Shown: positions 26,101 to 37,900 of the stretch, piece after piece
How the letters are laid out: every line of letters starts with the position of its first letter
How positions within the stretch are numbered: the first letter of the stretch is position 1
Assembly: GCF_050948175.1 (NCBI RefSeq)
Contig: NC_135198.1
Span: 13,265,001 to 13,329,000 of the forward strand
Length of the DNA stretch: 64,000 nucleotides
DNA from: Xylocopa sonorina
Lineage: Eukaryota; Arthropoda; Insecta; Hymenoptera; Apidae
Direction of reading: 5' to 3'
The notes under the pieces: generated by a model
What the model saw: only the letters and a program-made list of their open reading frames with translations
Databases searched by the model: none
Told to the model about the DNA's origin: nothing
Position numbers and translations under genes: made by a program

Positions 26101-29100
26101 CCTAATCTACTAGAAAAGAAGAATGTTATTCGCGGTAAGGTCATGGGCGAAAGAGACAGGACTTTTTCCCGGAATACAGCGACGTAGATACGTGACCACG
26201 ATTTCCGAAGAGGAAACCGCATTACGTAGGTCAACGAATGCGTGAAAGCGGGGTGAATTCGATTCTCGGAGGTGCGCGTGATTAGTCTCGATGACACACT
26301 CGAACCGGAAGAGCGTCAACGCCAGCTACAAAGGACCCTCTTGTCAGACGCTACTCAATGGTAGACGCGCGAAGACACGCCAGTCACTCTGGTCGATGAC
26401 GCGAGCAACCGTTCAGAACGAGCTCACCTCGCTTCTTCGTCAGCTGATAAAGAAACCGATGGAATAGAGTCCGAGCAGATTAAGGTTATCGCGGGATCGT
26501 TCAGCGTTTTTTATTCGCCGTTCGCCTTTGACGGAGACTCTTAATGACAATATACATTGGCGATAGGCTATTTTTAAATGCGGAAATACACGTTTACAGC
26601 ACGTTATGATTCCTCTTTCCTCTTTATATACCGTCGAGCGATTGACAGTTTTACGAGCGTGATGGAAAAGCTGGCGCGTGTCTCGTGTTCGATAATGTTG
26701 TAATTCTGATGGGATTACGATGACGGGGGTGTCGTATTACCCACGAATTCACGAGGTGCTACTCTAGCAGAGGCAAACATACGGGAGAAGACTGATTTCT
26801 GGTCTGACTTTTGGCAAATTTCCCACAACTGCCTCCCACCGTGTCTCTTCATTCCCGAAATCGAATCGGCATTTACGATGGCGCTCCTAAATCTTCGACT
26901 TCGTCATCGAGATAAAATTTCACTCCGCCTTGTCTGGCTTTTCTCATTCGCCTCGCTGACAACGCGAAAAAAAAGACCTCTGCAACCATGTCCAGAGAGA
27001 GAGCTTTCGTTTCTCCTACACGTCGTTCCTAAAAGAGCAGAACTCGATGGTCGCTCTGAAATCGACTGCCAGGACTGCTGTATCCTCTAACCAACGGAAA
27101 TCCAATGGAATGTTACGGAAGAACGACAGTTTTCATCGCCACGACTCTTGATCGGCTTACATCACCGTTTCTGAGTAACAGACGAATGAATCGTAAAAAG
27201 AAACACGTCAGAGAAAACGGTACGATGGAATCTCCAAGGGGCTGGGGAGAGGCGCAGGGTGGAGAGATGCTGGCGAGATGAGAAAAGGTCCGTACCAGCC
27301 TCTCGGAGGTAATAATCATGCGAAATAAAAGAACAACGTGGCGTTGGGAAATGGTAAAAAAATCGGAGTGCTGGGAGGACGGTTGGTGAGAAATAAAAGC
27401 GATATTTTTATATTCACGGGTGTAAGCTCGTCGGTGTGGCGTCCGCCACCGGGCCTCGGCCTCTATTAATATCCACGGGCCGGGCTTCCTTTCGGCCTCC
27501 GCAGCAATTCTCTTTGCACCGGCGGATCAACGATCGACCACCGGAAAGAAAAGCTCCGATTGGAAAAAAATTACGCGCCGCTTGGTCCGCGAACATTATC
27601 CGGCTACGTGACTCTTTCGAGCAACGAGGATGTATATGACGATCCCCTAACAACTTTATAGTTTCGAGTGACGAGCTACTTTTACCAATGCTATCCTAAA
27701 GAGCAAGGTTTAGCTGTTGGTTTGAAGTTCATGAAACAATTAGAAGATGAGTAATGCCGAGCATTTTTATCGCCAACTTAACGATTACACGTCTACGTCC
27801 TTGACGATATTTGCATTTGCGCGTCTAACTAATAATGTATCGCGAGCAAACGTTTTTGCATCGCGAGTGGGCGCGAATTTAACGATTAAAGAGTCGTATG
27901 TAAATTTGATCCTGAATTGCTACTTGATGAGTACAAGCAGGGAATCCGACTCGAGGTGCAAAAATACCGTATGTCACCGATTGTCGTATCGACAATCTCG
28001 ACGGAGATGTTTCCGTCCGTGAGCCAAATGCACATTCGTACCGTGTGCAGTCGGTCTCCTATACCTATCTTCGAAAATTTGCATCTCCAGAAAATTCGAG
28101 CCAAAACTCCCACGAGCTCGCGCGGATCATCCTTGATGATAGTACACTAGATGGCTACGAAATGGATAGAAAAATTTATGAAGCTCTTTATCGATGTCCC
28201 ATCGTATCTTTCCGACAATTGCGTCGAGTTCAATTCAATCAATCGTTTCATTAGTTATTCCGTTTCTTCCTTGCACCTCTAAGAGAATTGACTGTTTGGT
28301 CTCCATGTTTGACGAATAGATTTCTATTGCACCGTAAAATGCAACAGTTATCCAGCACGTAGATAATCGAACATTTTATTTAGACTGATAACAAGCAGGT
28401 CGGTGGTAAACAGTGTTGGGTGCAGCTCTTGCCAGGTAGTTGGCGATTGCCAAGTTACGGAAGGAGCGAGCGGTGCCAAAATTCTTCAGCACTCACTCTC
28501 CGTCATTGAACCCCACTACTTACGAATCATTTCCAAACGCACTTGTGCATTTTGTCGCAACGTTAATGCTGGCAAACATAATTGTCGCTGAAAGGGAGAG
28601 ATTTCTGGAACGGTGGGATCATTTTGTCGGTGATATCGTCGATCTATACGTTGTTCCAAAGCAAATGATCTCGGTATTATCGTCAGCTTGGATTTCTCTT
28701 CACGGACGGCAGGCCGTAGAACAGTCTATTTTGCTCGGGTTTGATCCCAGGTTCGAAGAACAAATCCCGTCGAATGCGGGCTTCGTGGAAAGCCGGAAAC
28801 TCGTGGCGGTCTTTTTCTATCGCCCGCTGGTATTACGAGGTTGCTGCCGATGCAGGGCAGCCGGCGACATCCTAGGCCGGATTCGACTTCGCTGCCTGCA
28901 CCCCTACTGCTTTTACCATTGCTCGTAAACAAATCGACCGTGTAACTCATGCCATGCGACGATTACGTTTTCTCTTGCCGTGCGCAACGAAATCGAGCGC
29001 GAAATACGGGACCTCGTAGACATAAACAGAATTCGCGAACGGTGACTCGACGCGACGGCTTATTTTCGATAATGACGAAAATATCGCCCCGCTCTCGATG

Positions 29101-32100
29101 CCGCACCGTTCGTCTCCCCCGCACCGATTTCTCCCCTTTCTTTTCGGAGATAAATATGCAACAACTCTAACTCTGATAGTCCGACGATCCTTTTAATAGA
29201 TACACCCTTGTCCACCAGGCGATTCTTACTAAACATACATATTTACGAAAATTCGATTCTATGTTTAGCTGGAACGGTGTACAATTTGCTTCGTATTCGT
29301 TTCACGCGCATTTTTCAGCTGTGATTCTGTAAATCGCTCGCTTCCTATGCTCTTGGCAAAATCCCAGCTATTGCCACATTCGTGTCTTCCTTCCTTTATC
29401 CAAAGGAAGTCCCTCCTTCAGTTGGGCATGGTATATTTTGCGCGTGCCTGGGCTACCTGTTAACGTCAATCGTTACGCAATATCGTTGTCGAACCCTTCG
29501 AAGTATGCGATTTTTCACGGGAATGATATGTGACGATCGCGAGTTTAACGACGACGATAATTAAGCTACCGACCCTATCCCTGTCTGTATGCACGTATCA
29601 CTAATGTATCTCAGCGAAACGTGGCTCAAGTGTTCCCCGAAGGATACACATAATTATCCTCGTTAATGGTGCATTTTTCTTTTAGTAGAGTTAAGTGGAA
29701 TTATTAATCTCGTCAAAATAGTAACTACCGACAGTTATTGGAGAAAATTATCCGTGATAAGATGTGGACCGAAGAACAGCAATTTGTCGTTACTCTCGTT
29801 GACAATTGGATATCGAGGTTGTACAAGCGACACTGCAAAAGAAAAATGTTTTATCGGCGTGACGCTATAATCGGCTAACGACGTGCGGAATTTATGTCGA
29901 GTCCTTCCTCGGTACGATAACGCGACTCGTGTGCATCGCCCGTTAAACGAAATATTGCATAGCGAAGCGCCCATGCTTCACCGAACGCATTCTGAATCGT
30001 GCATGTTCGAATCGCGCGAAAAGGCCGCGAAACTGTTTTTAAGAGATTACAAAAACGAACCTTCCATCAGGTACGACGCTTTTCTATTCTCTGGAATCTT
30101 GCTATTTAATAAAAATTATGCGAAACTGTTGCTCATTCGAATCGCTCCTCGATTTAATCGCAAGGTACATGCAGCGGCAGCCAGAATGGAAAAACTCGCA
30201 CGTACAGCGGGGGAGTTTCGAATTTCATGTAGTCGAGACTCGCGAAGATAAAAAGAGTTTGTCCCGCGTGAATCGCGAACTACTCTGCGCTCTGTCGAAT
30301 TTTTCTTTCTCGAAGCAAACGAGCGAGAGGCCCACGTGGCGCGGTGAACGATTGGTATTTTTATCGATCGACACGAGATCGCTCCCTCCGTCGAAAAATT
30401 TATTTTCGCGGTGACCAACGCGGCCCAGGAAGCCTGAAGCCGTCGACGACATCGTCGTCGTCGTCGTCGTCGTCGTTGCCTTCGTCTTCGTCGTTGTCTT
30501 CGCGAGCGGGGCTCGACCCGGCTCGCGCGTTTCGCAAAGGCACCTTCTAGAAATAGAACGCCCAAATAATTTGCCTCGGATTACCAGCGACGCGTCGCTG
30601 CTTCTCTCTCTCTCACTCTCCACTTTTCCTCCTCCTTCCATTCTGTCTCTCTTTTTAAACACGTTCAATGCAACGATTTTTAAAAACACCATTCGACTAT
30701 TTTATCTACGCACTCCCCGTTTCTTCGTTACTTATCCGCGTGCCTCTAAATATTTTGTTCCATCGATTCTTTAAACGTGAAAGACGCTCGAGGCAAAAGA
30801 AAAAAACAGAGTCACGGTATGCGAAACATGTTTGCTCGATGATACATACATTGGTAGTAAAATATGCCCGCGCGCTAAGTGCCTGGTGGGGTTCGCGGTA
30901 AATACAGGTAATTGCCGATGTCACAAATCGGCGAGCGAGGTAGAGGCGTTGAAATCGACGATATCGGAGGGCAGACGGAGAACGTCGACAGTCATATCGG
31001 AGCGGATTGATACGTTCACGATTTCTATGAATCGTGATTAAATGAAAACCGTGACGGGAAAGCAAACTTCGATGGGAGCGATTAATCCGTAATCCAGTCG
31101 AGTGGGAGCGTTTGACACCCGTAGACTCATATTTCTCTCCTTTCCGAGAAACTCGAGGGCGGCCGGACGTCGTATTTGCGGCCTCATAAAATAAACGGAG
31201 CACGTGCTGCTAAGAAGGCCAAGTTCGAAACGTCGATTGCAAGATAAAATTGTTGAACGTTGGAATGGACCTCACCCGCGTCTTTAGATCGTTTCGCGGT
31301 TAGCGCGCAACCCTTAAAACGTAGCATTTAAATCCGTTCGAGTCGTTGCGCTTATTCGCATCAACAGGCCGCCGATCGAAGCATTTCTCAATCGGGCATT
31401 TATCATGGGCCGTTGGAAGCTGCTTCGAAAATACATCGTTCCAACAATTCCGATCCTCTTGCTCAACGATGGTAAACATGACAGTGAAAGCGCATAAGCG
31501 AGCCCGCAGGTTCTCGAGGATTCACGGTGAAGTTCGACTTAACATCTGTACTGATATTTCGTAACTGACAAGGTACATGCGTGCGTCGATAGAGAAAGAA
31601 CGACGAGGTGAACGAAGAAAGTTGAAAATTTGCACGAAAGTCGTGGCTACGGTAGCCAAAACCTTCTCGTGTTACAACGCGTCTAGTCGCCAAAACACGG
31701 CGGCGACGACGAGCTGCGCGTTTCGCACGTAGTTGGCAGCGATTTCTACTGATGTGCGTGAAATAATTTGGCGTTTGCTAGCCCATTACGTAATTCCACC
31801 TTATAGTCAATTATGGCAGAAAAAGACAGCTCTTGTAATCGTTGAATGCATAATAAATGTACTTCATAATTCACGGTCCTGTTGCCAGTAAAACGTTCAG
31901 AGCGTTGAACGTCATAAACGACCGCGGAAGCAGAGAACTGTTCCGCAATATTTTATAGGAAATTGATATTAATTTTTTGTGAAGCATTATCTTTGTAATA
32001 TGGCATTACAACATCGCTATCACGTGCACAATATCATCTATTACACGAAGTTTATTAACAATAATCGCGCCACGATGATGTATACGTGTTGATAATGACG

Positions 32101-32506
32101 AATCATCGACGCGATAAAAGCTATACATTTTCTTTTTATCACTTTATCACAAAAATTATATCACCGATAGTATTACACGATACAAATCTTCTTGGCTAGA
32201 TAAAAAATTGTAAAGTTATTCGCCGGAAAATCACTTCCATAAACCACCGATTTCTGCCCATTATAATCACACCTGTCAAATGTTCTACCTGATCCTAAGG
32301 AATCCTCCGTGAGCCTCAAGTCGGAAAGTCCAAAGCAACGATGGAACACCAGCAGAGTCAGAATAAAGCTAATAAACGGACAACAGTCATAAAAGGCTCA
32401 CCTTTTGCACAACGAGTGGAGTGCCAAAATCCTTGCCACCCTGAAGACGAAAACCCCAAGGGGATCCATCGAATCTGGAGAGCTTGACGCTGATCAGCTG
32501 GGCCAT
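9289..32506 (-). CDS. Zasp52: PDZ and LIM domain protein Zasp52 (Z-disc scaffold)
   Basis: Fifteen minus-strand exons join in phase: 32402-32506, 22561-22712, 22287-22458, 22037-22173, 21860-21960, 21336-21498 (or 20698-20923), 19163-19348, 18965-19064, 17879-17932, 16973-17093, 10743-14502, 9876-10062, 9680-9800, 9471-9586 and 9289-9366. The product is about 1,850 residues. The order is a PDZ domain (residues 1-85, SPWGFRLQGGKDF), a ZM motif split at LG/VNFKK (about 185-200), LIM1 (about 267-330), a giant disordered linker and LIM2-4 at the C-terminus ending KNHAR. Drosophila Zasp52 has this plan. It binds alpha-actinin at the muscle Z-disc and at integrin attachment sites. LIM zinc ligands are intact. 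Exon 1 is separated from exon 2 by a 9.7-kb intron. Several exons look alternative, so many isoforms are expected. The 54-nt exon and exact internal choices are inferred from splice phase only. Confidence 0.93.
10743..14502 (-). other. Zasp52: Giant Zasp52 linker exon (~1,253 codons)
   Basis: One uninterrupted frame of 3,760 bases lies between an acceptor at 14503 (CCCAG, phase 1) and a donor at 10742 (GTACTC, phase 2). It starts near ETHEKSYYYELVEDT and ends inside LIM2 at CAHCNSYVR. In order it encodes basic and acidic low-complexity sequence, a long E/R-rich charged helix (about 13170-13410), and two copies of AP[DE]RPYTPLS (about 12750-12785 and 12596-12630). A proline-rich part follows, then a cysteine repeat module (about 11335-11665) with variants of GxCVxPC, a second cysteine module (about 10950-11126) and a glycine/serine stretch. 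The long opposite-strand frame over 13175-14362 is a shadow of the charged helix. The exon is probably included only in the large muscle isoforms. Confidence 0.85.
15801..15830. repeat. AAAAG pentanucleotide run
   Basis: About five AAAAG units form a short tandem repeat in the Zasp52 intron. Nothing suggests function. Confidence 0.75.
16866..16933. repeat. CT/CA-rich microsatellite
   Basis: A compound run of CTTTCT units passes into (CA)n with interruptions. It sits about 40 bases past the donor side of the 16973-17093 exon of Zasp52, within the following intron. No function is apparent. Confidence 0.8.
17879..17932 (-). other. Zasp52: Candidate 54-nt cassette exon of Zasp52
   Basis: On the minus strand a TTGCAG acceptor and a CAG/GTAATG donor flank exactly 18 codons (PTRLGTSPVDLPSFRSVQ), phase 0 at both ends. 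The neighbouring exons (18965-19064 ending phase 0, 16973-17093 starting phase 0) fit whether it is included or skipped. Its Pro/Ser-rich content suits the disordered linker. It was found by splice logic alone, so it needs transcript support. Confidence 0.55.
18364..18390. repeat. GAC trinucleotide run
   Basis: About nine imperfect GAC units lie in a Zasp52 intron, just outside the candidate terminal exon at 18473-18679. It is a simple repeat with no visible role. Confidence 0.75.
18473..18679 (-). other. Zasp52: Candidate alternative terminal exon of Zasp52 (short isoform)
   Basis: A good acceptor (TTTTCCAG) at 18680 opens a phase-0 frame of 68 codons ending in TGA at 18473-18475. It would follow the exon 18965-19064, which also ends in phase 0. 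The peptide begins ACNRTSPDYGFPNSQLSSPN, is polar and includes several cysteines. Use of this exon would end the protein soon after LIM1, giving a short PDZ-ZM-LIM1 form, the kind of isoform known for Zasp52 in flies. I have no transcript evidence. Confidence 0.45.
19163..19348 (-). other. Zasp52: Zasp52 exon carrying the main part of LIM1
   Basis: This exon encodes GVFVRIKDKNLHVECFKC and continues through CGTSLKNVGYYNINNKLYCD to IHAKLVARQ. It provides six of the eight zinc ligands of LIM1 (H-x2-C, C-x2-C, C-x2-H). The first two cysteines come from whichever alternative exon is spliced upstream, 21336-21498 (CAEC) or 20698-20923 (CSNC). Both of those end with the two bases GT, completed by the first G of this exon. 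Confidence 0.9.
20151..20217. repeat. GA-rich microsatellite
   Basis: A run of (GA)n with AAAG interruptions lies in the intron between the LIM1 exon and the alternative exon at 20698. Open frames over it are low-complexity artefacts. Confidence 0.85.
20698..20923 (-). other. Zasp52: Alternative LIM1-entry exon B of Zasp52
   Basis: The exon starts after CGTAG at 20924 in phase 1 and ends at a GT/GTAACT donor in phase 2. It encodes about 75 residues that end GVRCSNCDRVIV, supplying the first C-x2-C of LIM1. Its entry and exit phases equal those of exon A (21336-21498), and its length differs by 63 nt, a multiple of three. The two are therefore interchangeable. The rest is Ser/Pro-rich (FNSNESPSKRQVQRQESSSS). 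Mutually exclusive use is inferred. Confidence 0.75.
21336..21498 (-). other. Zasp52: Alternative LIM1-entry exon A of Zasp52
   Basis: The exon starts after GAAATAG in phase 1 and ends at GT/GTAAGT in phase 2. It encodes about 54 residues: a proline/glutamine-rich stretch (SSPALAGLRPVSAPETKQQQ) followed by the LIM1 start NICAECERLIV. Joined to 19163-19348 it completes a standard LIM domain. The donor is stronger by consensus than that of exon B, so this may be the default form. Confidence 0.82.
22713..32401 (-). other. Zasp52 first intron, 9.7 kb
   Basis: The intron splits the PDZ domain after VVQK, the position where the Zasp66 PDZ is also split. It holds no exon I can support. It contains a TCG trinucleotide run at about 30451-30477 and several GC-rich blocks (for example about 24580-24660 and 27420-27560). 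Long first introns of muscle genes often contain enhancers, but that is inference here. Many short frames on both strands were checked and show no domain. Confidence 0.5.
30451..30500. repeat. TCG/TTCGTC trinucleotide repeat
   Basis: A run of TCG units, followed by TTCGTC variants, lies inside the first intron of Zasp52. Serine-, arginine- or threonine-rich open frames over it are artefacts of the repeat. Confidence 0.8.
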
Positions 32507-34920
32507 ATCACTGATATCTTTGTTTTACTTTGTTAATAAAAAAAAAGAAACTAATTCCTCTACGAAGATACGACGAACAAGTGCGAAAACTGCGAAACCA
32601 GGCAGCTGGATTGCGTGTTGGTGTCGTCGGGGAGACCGATTCTTCTACCTATTGCGATTCAACTCGGAACTAAAGACAGTGTGTGCACGTTGCGCCGGTC
32701 ACGGTTGACGTCTGCCTTTGCGAGGCGGAATCGCGCGGTTGGGAGAACAGCACGTACGTTCCTGAAGAACGCGCAGACCGGAGTAAAGGTACAACAGACG
32801 TCGAGGACGGTCAGTCGGGCAGCGGGGCCTGCCTGGCTGCCTTCCTTCCATCCGATTCGACTCTGCTATGGCTCTGGCCAGGGGCGGGGATGGGGATAGA
32901 GACCCAACACGCGGGTAGGAACGAGACTGCGATCCAGAATTACCCGCGGAGGGGGTGAATGGAAGGTGCAACGAAGACGCCACGTTTCCACACGAAAACG
33001 AAGGAAACCGCCAACTAGATTTATCTGTTTTGACTGTGTATCGCAACTATGAAAAATGAGGAGCGGTGATGATGCGGGTGAAGGCCACTGGAATCAATGA
33101 TTTTGAATTGAATGGGGTTGGAACTGTACGATTCGATGGGATTATACGTACTGCCTTCGGTAATGAAATGTACGGTTTTCACTGTATCGTATAAGTAGTG
33201 AATGTTCGAAAGTAAAGAGGATGACGAGGAAAAAGTGGAGGGTAACCGGAAACAGGGATAAGAGGGAGAACAGATCGAACAGAAGAGAGCTAAACGTGGA
33301 TGGAAAGCGTTTCGTTCGCAAACGAAGAAGAAGAAGCGTTATAAAAAATGAGAACACCGATAAGGGTACTACGTATAAAAGGAGGAAGAGATAAGGATAA
33401 TAGAACGGGCGAGCTATAATCGGACAGCCGGAGAAATATCAAAAGAGAGGGAGTGCAACCAGGGAAGGAAATAAGGGAGACAGCCAGAAATAGAAAAGGA
33501 TGAAAAAGGATACGTCATAGATGTGGTGGTGGTATCAGGATGGCATTCCTGACGTTTCATTTCGTCTTTTTCCCCCCATCGTACCTTTCTTCCTCCAGCA
33601 GTGCCGATTCCTGCCGCTCCACCGTCTGTCATTGCTCCCAGTGCTTCGACCATGAAGAGAAGCACCTTGCCCGCCACGGTGCTCGCCCATGCACTCCCTC
33701 TCCTCGATCGTAATATTCGTGACTGTGCTCGAAACAACGATAGACCGATTAGTCTGCGCAACAATCAGGCTAATGTGCGTTTCTCTCTCTCTCTCTCTCT
33801 CTCTATTTCTCTGTCAAAGTAGAAATCATAGTGCTGGACAAAATATGAAACGCATTCAGGTATCTGGTCGGATGAACCTAGATTTTCGAGCCGCGTCGAA
33901 AGTGGTTGCATTTTCTGCGCCGGTGGCGGTCACGAGGGCGCGAACTAGTTCGTGAATCATGCCTAGAATGCTTTACATAAATTGCTCGGGACCGACGTCA
34001 CGTTCTCGGACCCTAAGCATGAGGCGACCACTGAGCGCAAGACAGAGAAAGAACGCCTCGTTCGCCGCAGTTGAAGTGACTCAGCCTCTCGTACGCATGA
34101 GGGACACAGCTCACGATCAGAAGAGACTCGGAAACTCCGGAAAGGTGAAAGTATGCGCGGCTCATCCGCGAGTCGAACGGATCGTCGTCCTCGGATATCC
34201 GATTCCGTGAAAGGAACTTCGCGTGAAACGCGCTTGTCACATGGATCATTTCGTCGAAACGAGGCGATTTAATCGCAATTCCAATTAAAACATTAATTTC
34301 GTTTAAATTCTATCTTCGCCGATTCGAGATCAAGGGGTTGTTTTACGCGTGAATCTCATTATCGTGACACACGACCTATGACGCTCAGATAAAGTGTGTT
34401 GACTCGAAATAAGAGAATCATAATAGGATCATTTATCACTGTACGTATTCCTTGATTGTACTCCGTGAATCACTAGACGGAAAGAATTATATCGGTGAAA
34501 TAACGTTTTACGAAAAAGAATCAATCATTTTATTATAACGTACTTCTTTCTGGACAATGCTTGTACTTGGAGACACGTATATACGACACGCACACGTACT
34601 TAATGATTAACTTTACGTTTTACTCTTGATACCCTTGGCCATAGCGCACGTATTATATCGGTTTCTTTATTCTGATTATTCTTCGTCTTGGGACCAACGA
34701 ATCCCGTCTGTTTGTTTCTCCGTTCAACGCTCTTTCTTGCGCGAGGAAAAATATTTTTCTTCCCTCGTTGTATTAATGCCCCACTTGTTCAATGACTGAC
34801 GCTTCGGGTGCTCCTGTCGTCCGCGATGCTCAGTGCTGGGGATTTCTGAAATAGAAGAAGATGATAATGAAATTCATCCTCGGATGTTTTTTCAGGACCC
34901 GAAAGATTCTTTAGATCCTA
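32507..34920. other. Spacer between Zasp66 and Zasp52
   Basis: These 2.4 kb lie between the Zasp66 stop (34921-34923) and the Zasp52 start codon (32504-32506); both genes are on the minus strand. It must hold the Zasp66 3' UTR and the promoter and leader of Zasp52. A CT microsatellite is at about 33782-33804. No further exon was recognised. Confidence 0.5.
33782..33804. repeat. CT dinucleotide microsatellite
   Basis: An uninterrupted (TC)n run of roughly eleven units lies between Zasp66 and Zasp52. On the minus strand, the direction of both genes, it reads as (GA)n upstream of Zasp52. Such GA runs can bind GAGA-type factors, but no function is shown here. Confidence 0.8.
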
Positions 34921-37900
34921 TCAGATACCCACGACCCTCTCGATTATGTCCTCGGCAGCGTTCACTTTGGCAGGCCTAGCTGGAATTCCACGCTTCGGCT
35001 CTCGTTCCATCTTATGAATCATCTTATAGACACTCGAGTTCATTAAGTGATCGTAGTTCGGTAGATTCGTCTTCTCGTATTTCTTGAAGTTTACGCTACG
35101 TTCATAAATCACGAAGATTAGTAATAGTTTGCCTCGGGTAATTAATCATATAACGCAACTTGTACGGCTGTTCTTCCCCTCGCGATTGCTCTCGATAAAA
35201 AGCAAACGGCCATCGTGTTGTGTGCGCGTGTAAGTGTACGAAGTGATAGGGTTGGATTATTAAATTAGCGTCGCCGGGTTGCAGATGCATCAAATTGGTA
35301 AAAAAAAAGGGAACTCACCCTAGAGCTCTGCCTCGAATTACTTCCGCCTGGGAAGATAAAACCTCGGCAATCATTTCGTCATTGAAGAAATCATTCGGAC
35401 ACCTCCATCTGCGGCCGAGCGTAAGTTCGACCTGTTTAGCCTGGGGCCAAAGATCTTGCGAACGCTTCCTCCCTCGTTGCTTTACTCTCTCCTGCAATAG
35501 GTATATAAAACGTTATTCCGCGCTTCACGGCCATTCGAATGAATGTTTCTTCACGATCCAAGAATGCTTTTGACATAGAGTTACGAAGGAATTCTCGTGC
35601 TTCCCGTTTAGATCTCTCGGGAATGTGCATGGCACGAATAACTTCAACTTGACGAAGTTTGAGGATACAGTTGGGACAACAAATTGATACCCTTCGAGTG
35701 CATGTTACTGCGCTTTCGGTTCGAGTGCTTCAGGTATATTAAAATAAAAAGGAGACGCATTCTTTAATGCACAAACAACGATGGAATTCTTAAAAGTATA
35801 TTGGGTGACACAGTGTGGGAGGACAGAAGTTACTGAACATTCAATTTACATTCCGTAGCATTCTCTAAAGTACCTGCAATTCCTGAATAACTTGATCTTT
35901 TGCCGATAGATTTGGATCTGGTTCGAAACTGCCTATAATACATATCGCATCGTTTCCGTTATCGTTCTAGAACGTTATCTATCTTTTCTTTTCTTTCTTT
36001 TCTTTTTTTCTTTGTCTGTTACAGATCGTATCAGAAGAGGAAAGCTTTTTTAAATATTTACCATAGGAAGGTGCAGGACTTGGTGATTTCAAAACTTTCG
36101 TCTCGTACGAGACGACGAATTTCTTCACCCTGCTCCCCTCTTCGCTCTTCACTGACAGAGTGCCTTCCAGTTCCTGCGTCTCAGTCTCTTCCTCTTCTTC
36201 CTCGCTGGGCTGGACTATTCGTACATGCTCCTCCGAACGGGCTGAGTACGAAACATCCTCGGTGTACTCTGTCACATCCTGTTCCTCTGTTTCTTCCCGT
36301 TCTTCCTGTTCCTCACGCTCGTCGTGTTCCTCGCGCTCATCTTCCGATTCTCTTACCTCTCCGTTCGTTTCGTTTGCCTCTGGAAAACGAAATTGATCAT
36401 TCGTCACCGCATCGCGTGGTATTCTAGAGCAACAGCAATGCCGATGGAATTTAGCGACACGCGAAAGAAACGAGAGCAGCTGGTGGGTCGAATCGAACGC
36501 GGCCCGGCTCGTTTCGCAATGAAACGGTGCGGCCGAGGCTTGGCATCGCTTCAAAAGTCTGAAACGCGTGAAAATTGAAAATATGCACACGCGTAGGCTT
36601 GCACGAGATACCGATCGAGGTTCATTCGCTTGCAAAATATAATCTTAGCGAGCGAGCCTACCTCGCCTGGCCTGATCGTTGGTAGTGGCGCCGTTTTGGA
36701 CGCCGCTCAGCTCCATGATCTTCTTCAGTTGCTCCGACACGATTCTCAGGTGACACTCGATCTCGCTCGGTAGTTGTTTCAACGAAAGCAGTTGTCGTTG
36801 AACGTTCTCCAGCTGCTTCTCCAGGTTAATCTCCGTGGTGACCAATTCCTTGATCTTCTCTTTGTCGACTTTTGCTGCGACGTCCGCCATTTCTTTCTCG
36901 ATCTCGTTCAGAATGTTCTCCCGTGTGGTTTGCTCCTGGCGCGTCTCCTCCTCGCAAGTGTAGGCGTTCTCCTCGTCGCAGGGTGCTGTTTCCTCCGGTT
37001 GTTGCTCGGTTTCGCTTTCCTCTGGCTTCGAGTCAGCCTTCGATTCAGCTTTCGATTCGGGACGCGATTCGGGCTCGGGCTCCTGATCCGATCGACAGGC
37101 GGGCTCTGGAGTCGCCGATGGTGTAGCCTGAATTCAAACAACAAGCTAAAGTGTACATGGCTCGCGGAAGGATGACAGGGTGAACGTTTCTCTACTCTGT
37201 CGTGCAAAGAAGTGGCGTAGAAATGCATACGGAACAGAAATTGTCGTCTACCTTGCGCGAATACGAGCTACATGGTGTATCAATTGAATCATAATGGGCA
37301 CGTAAACGCTATCACAGTTCGCTCGATTGCCTGTTACATATGCATTTCGAGTGATTCGTTATCGTTCGTATTCGAGTTAGTACTCGTTTACGTTTTTAGA
37401 GCAGGATTTTTAGGAGAACTATCATCCCGGATGAAACGCCGCGTCCCAACAGCATTGTTTGATATTAAAGGGTTATCGAGAATTTTAGCATTCGGTGCAG
37501 ATATTTTATTTCGAATATCCTTTTCCTCTCGAAAATCCATCGTGAGTACAATTGACAATGAGATAACTATATGTAGATATTACATGCATCGATCTGCGCG
37601 TGCATGATAACGCGAGATTTCAACAATTTTGTTTCGTACTCTACACTCGTTACACTCGTCACTAGATGATAAGTGAAATCGACGTGCGAGTTGAATTTTT
37701 ACAGGTATATACTACGTTACATGTACTCGCAGGGCCATGCATTTTTTTTTTTTTTTTATTTCGCGAAAGTCGTGATACGAAGTAAGAGATGCAATGTTAC
37801 TTTCCATGCCAAGAAAGTTTCATTGCTCTTAATTAAACGTTTTTTAGTTAGTGGACGAATTTTTACCGTTTTTCTGCATAGGCCCACGGTCAAGTACAAT

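Noticed and set aside
28440..28928. 162-codon plus-strand frame in the Zasp52 first intron
   Set aside because: Its length is unremarkable for a GC-richer 10-kb intron. There is no recognisable domain, no supporting splice structure and several competing frames on both strands.
30116..30692. Overlapping R-, T- or S-rich frames around 30.4 kb
   Set aside because: They are produced by the TCG trinucleotide repeat in the intron.
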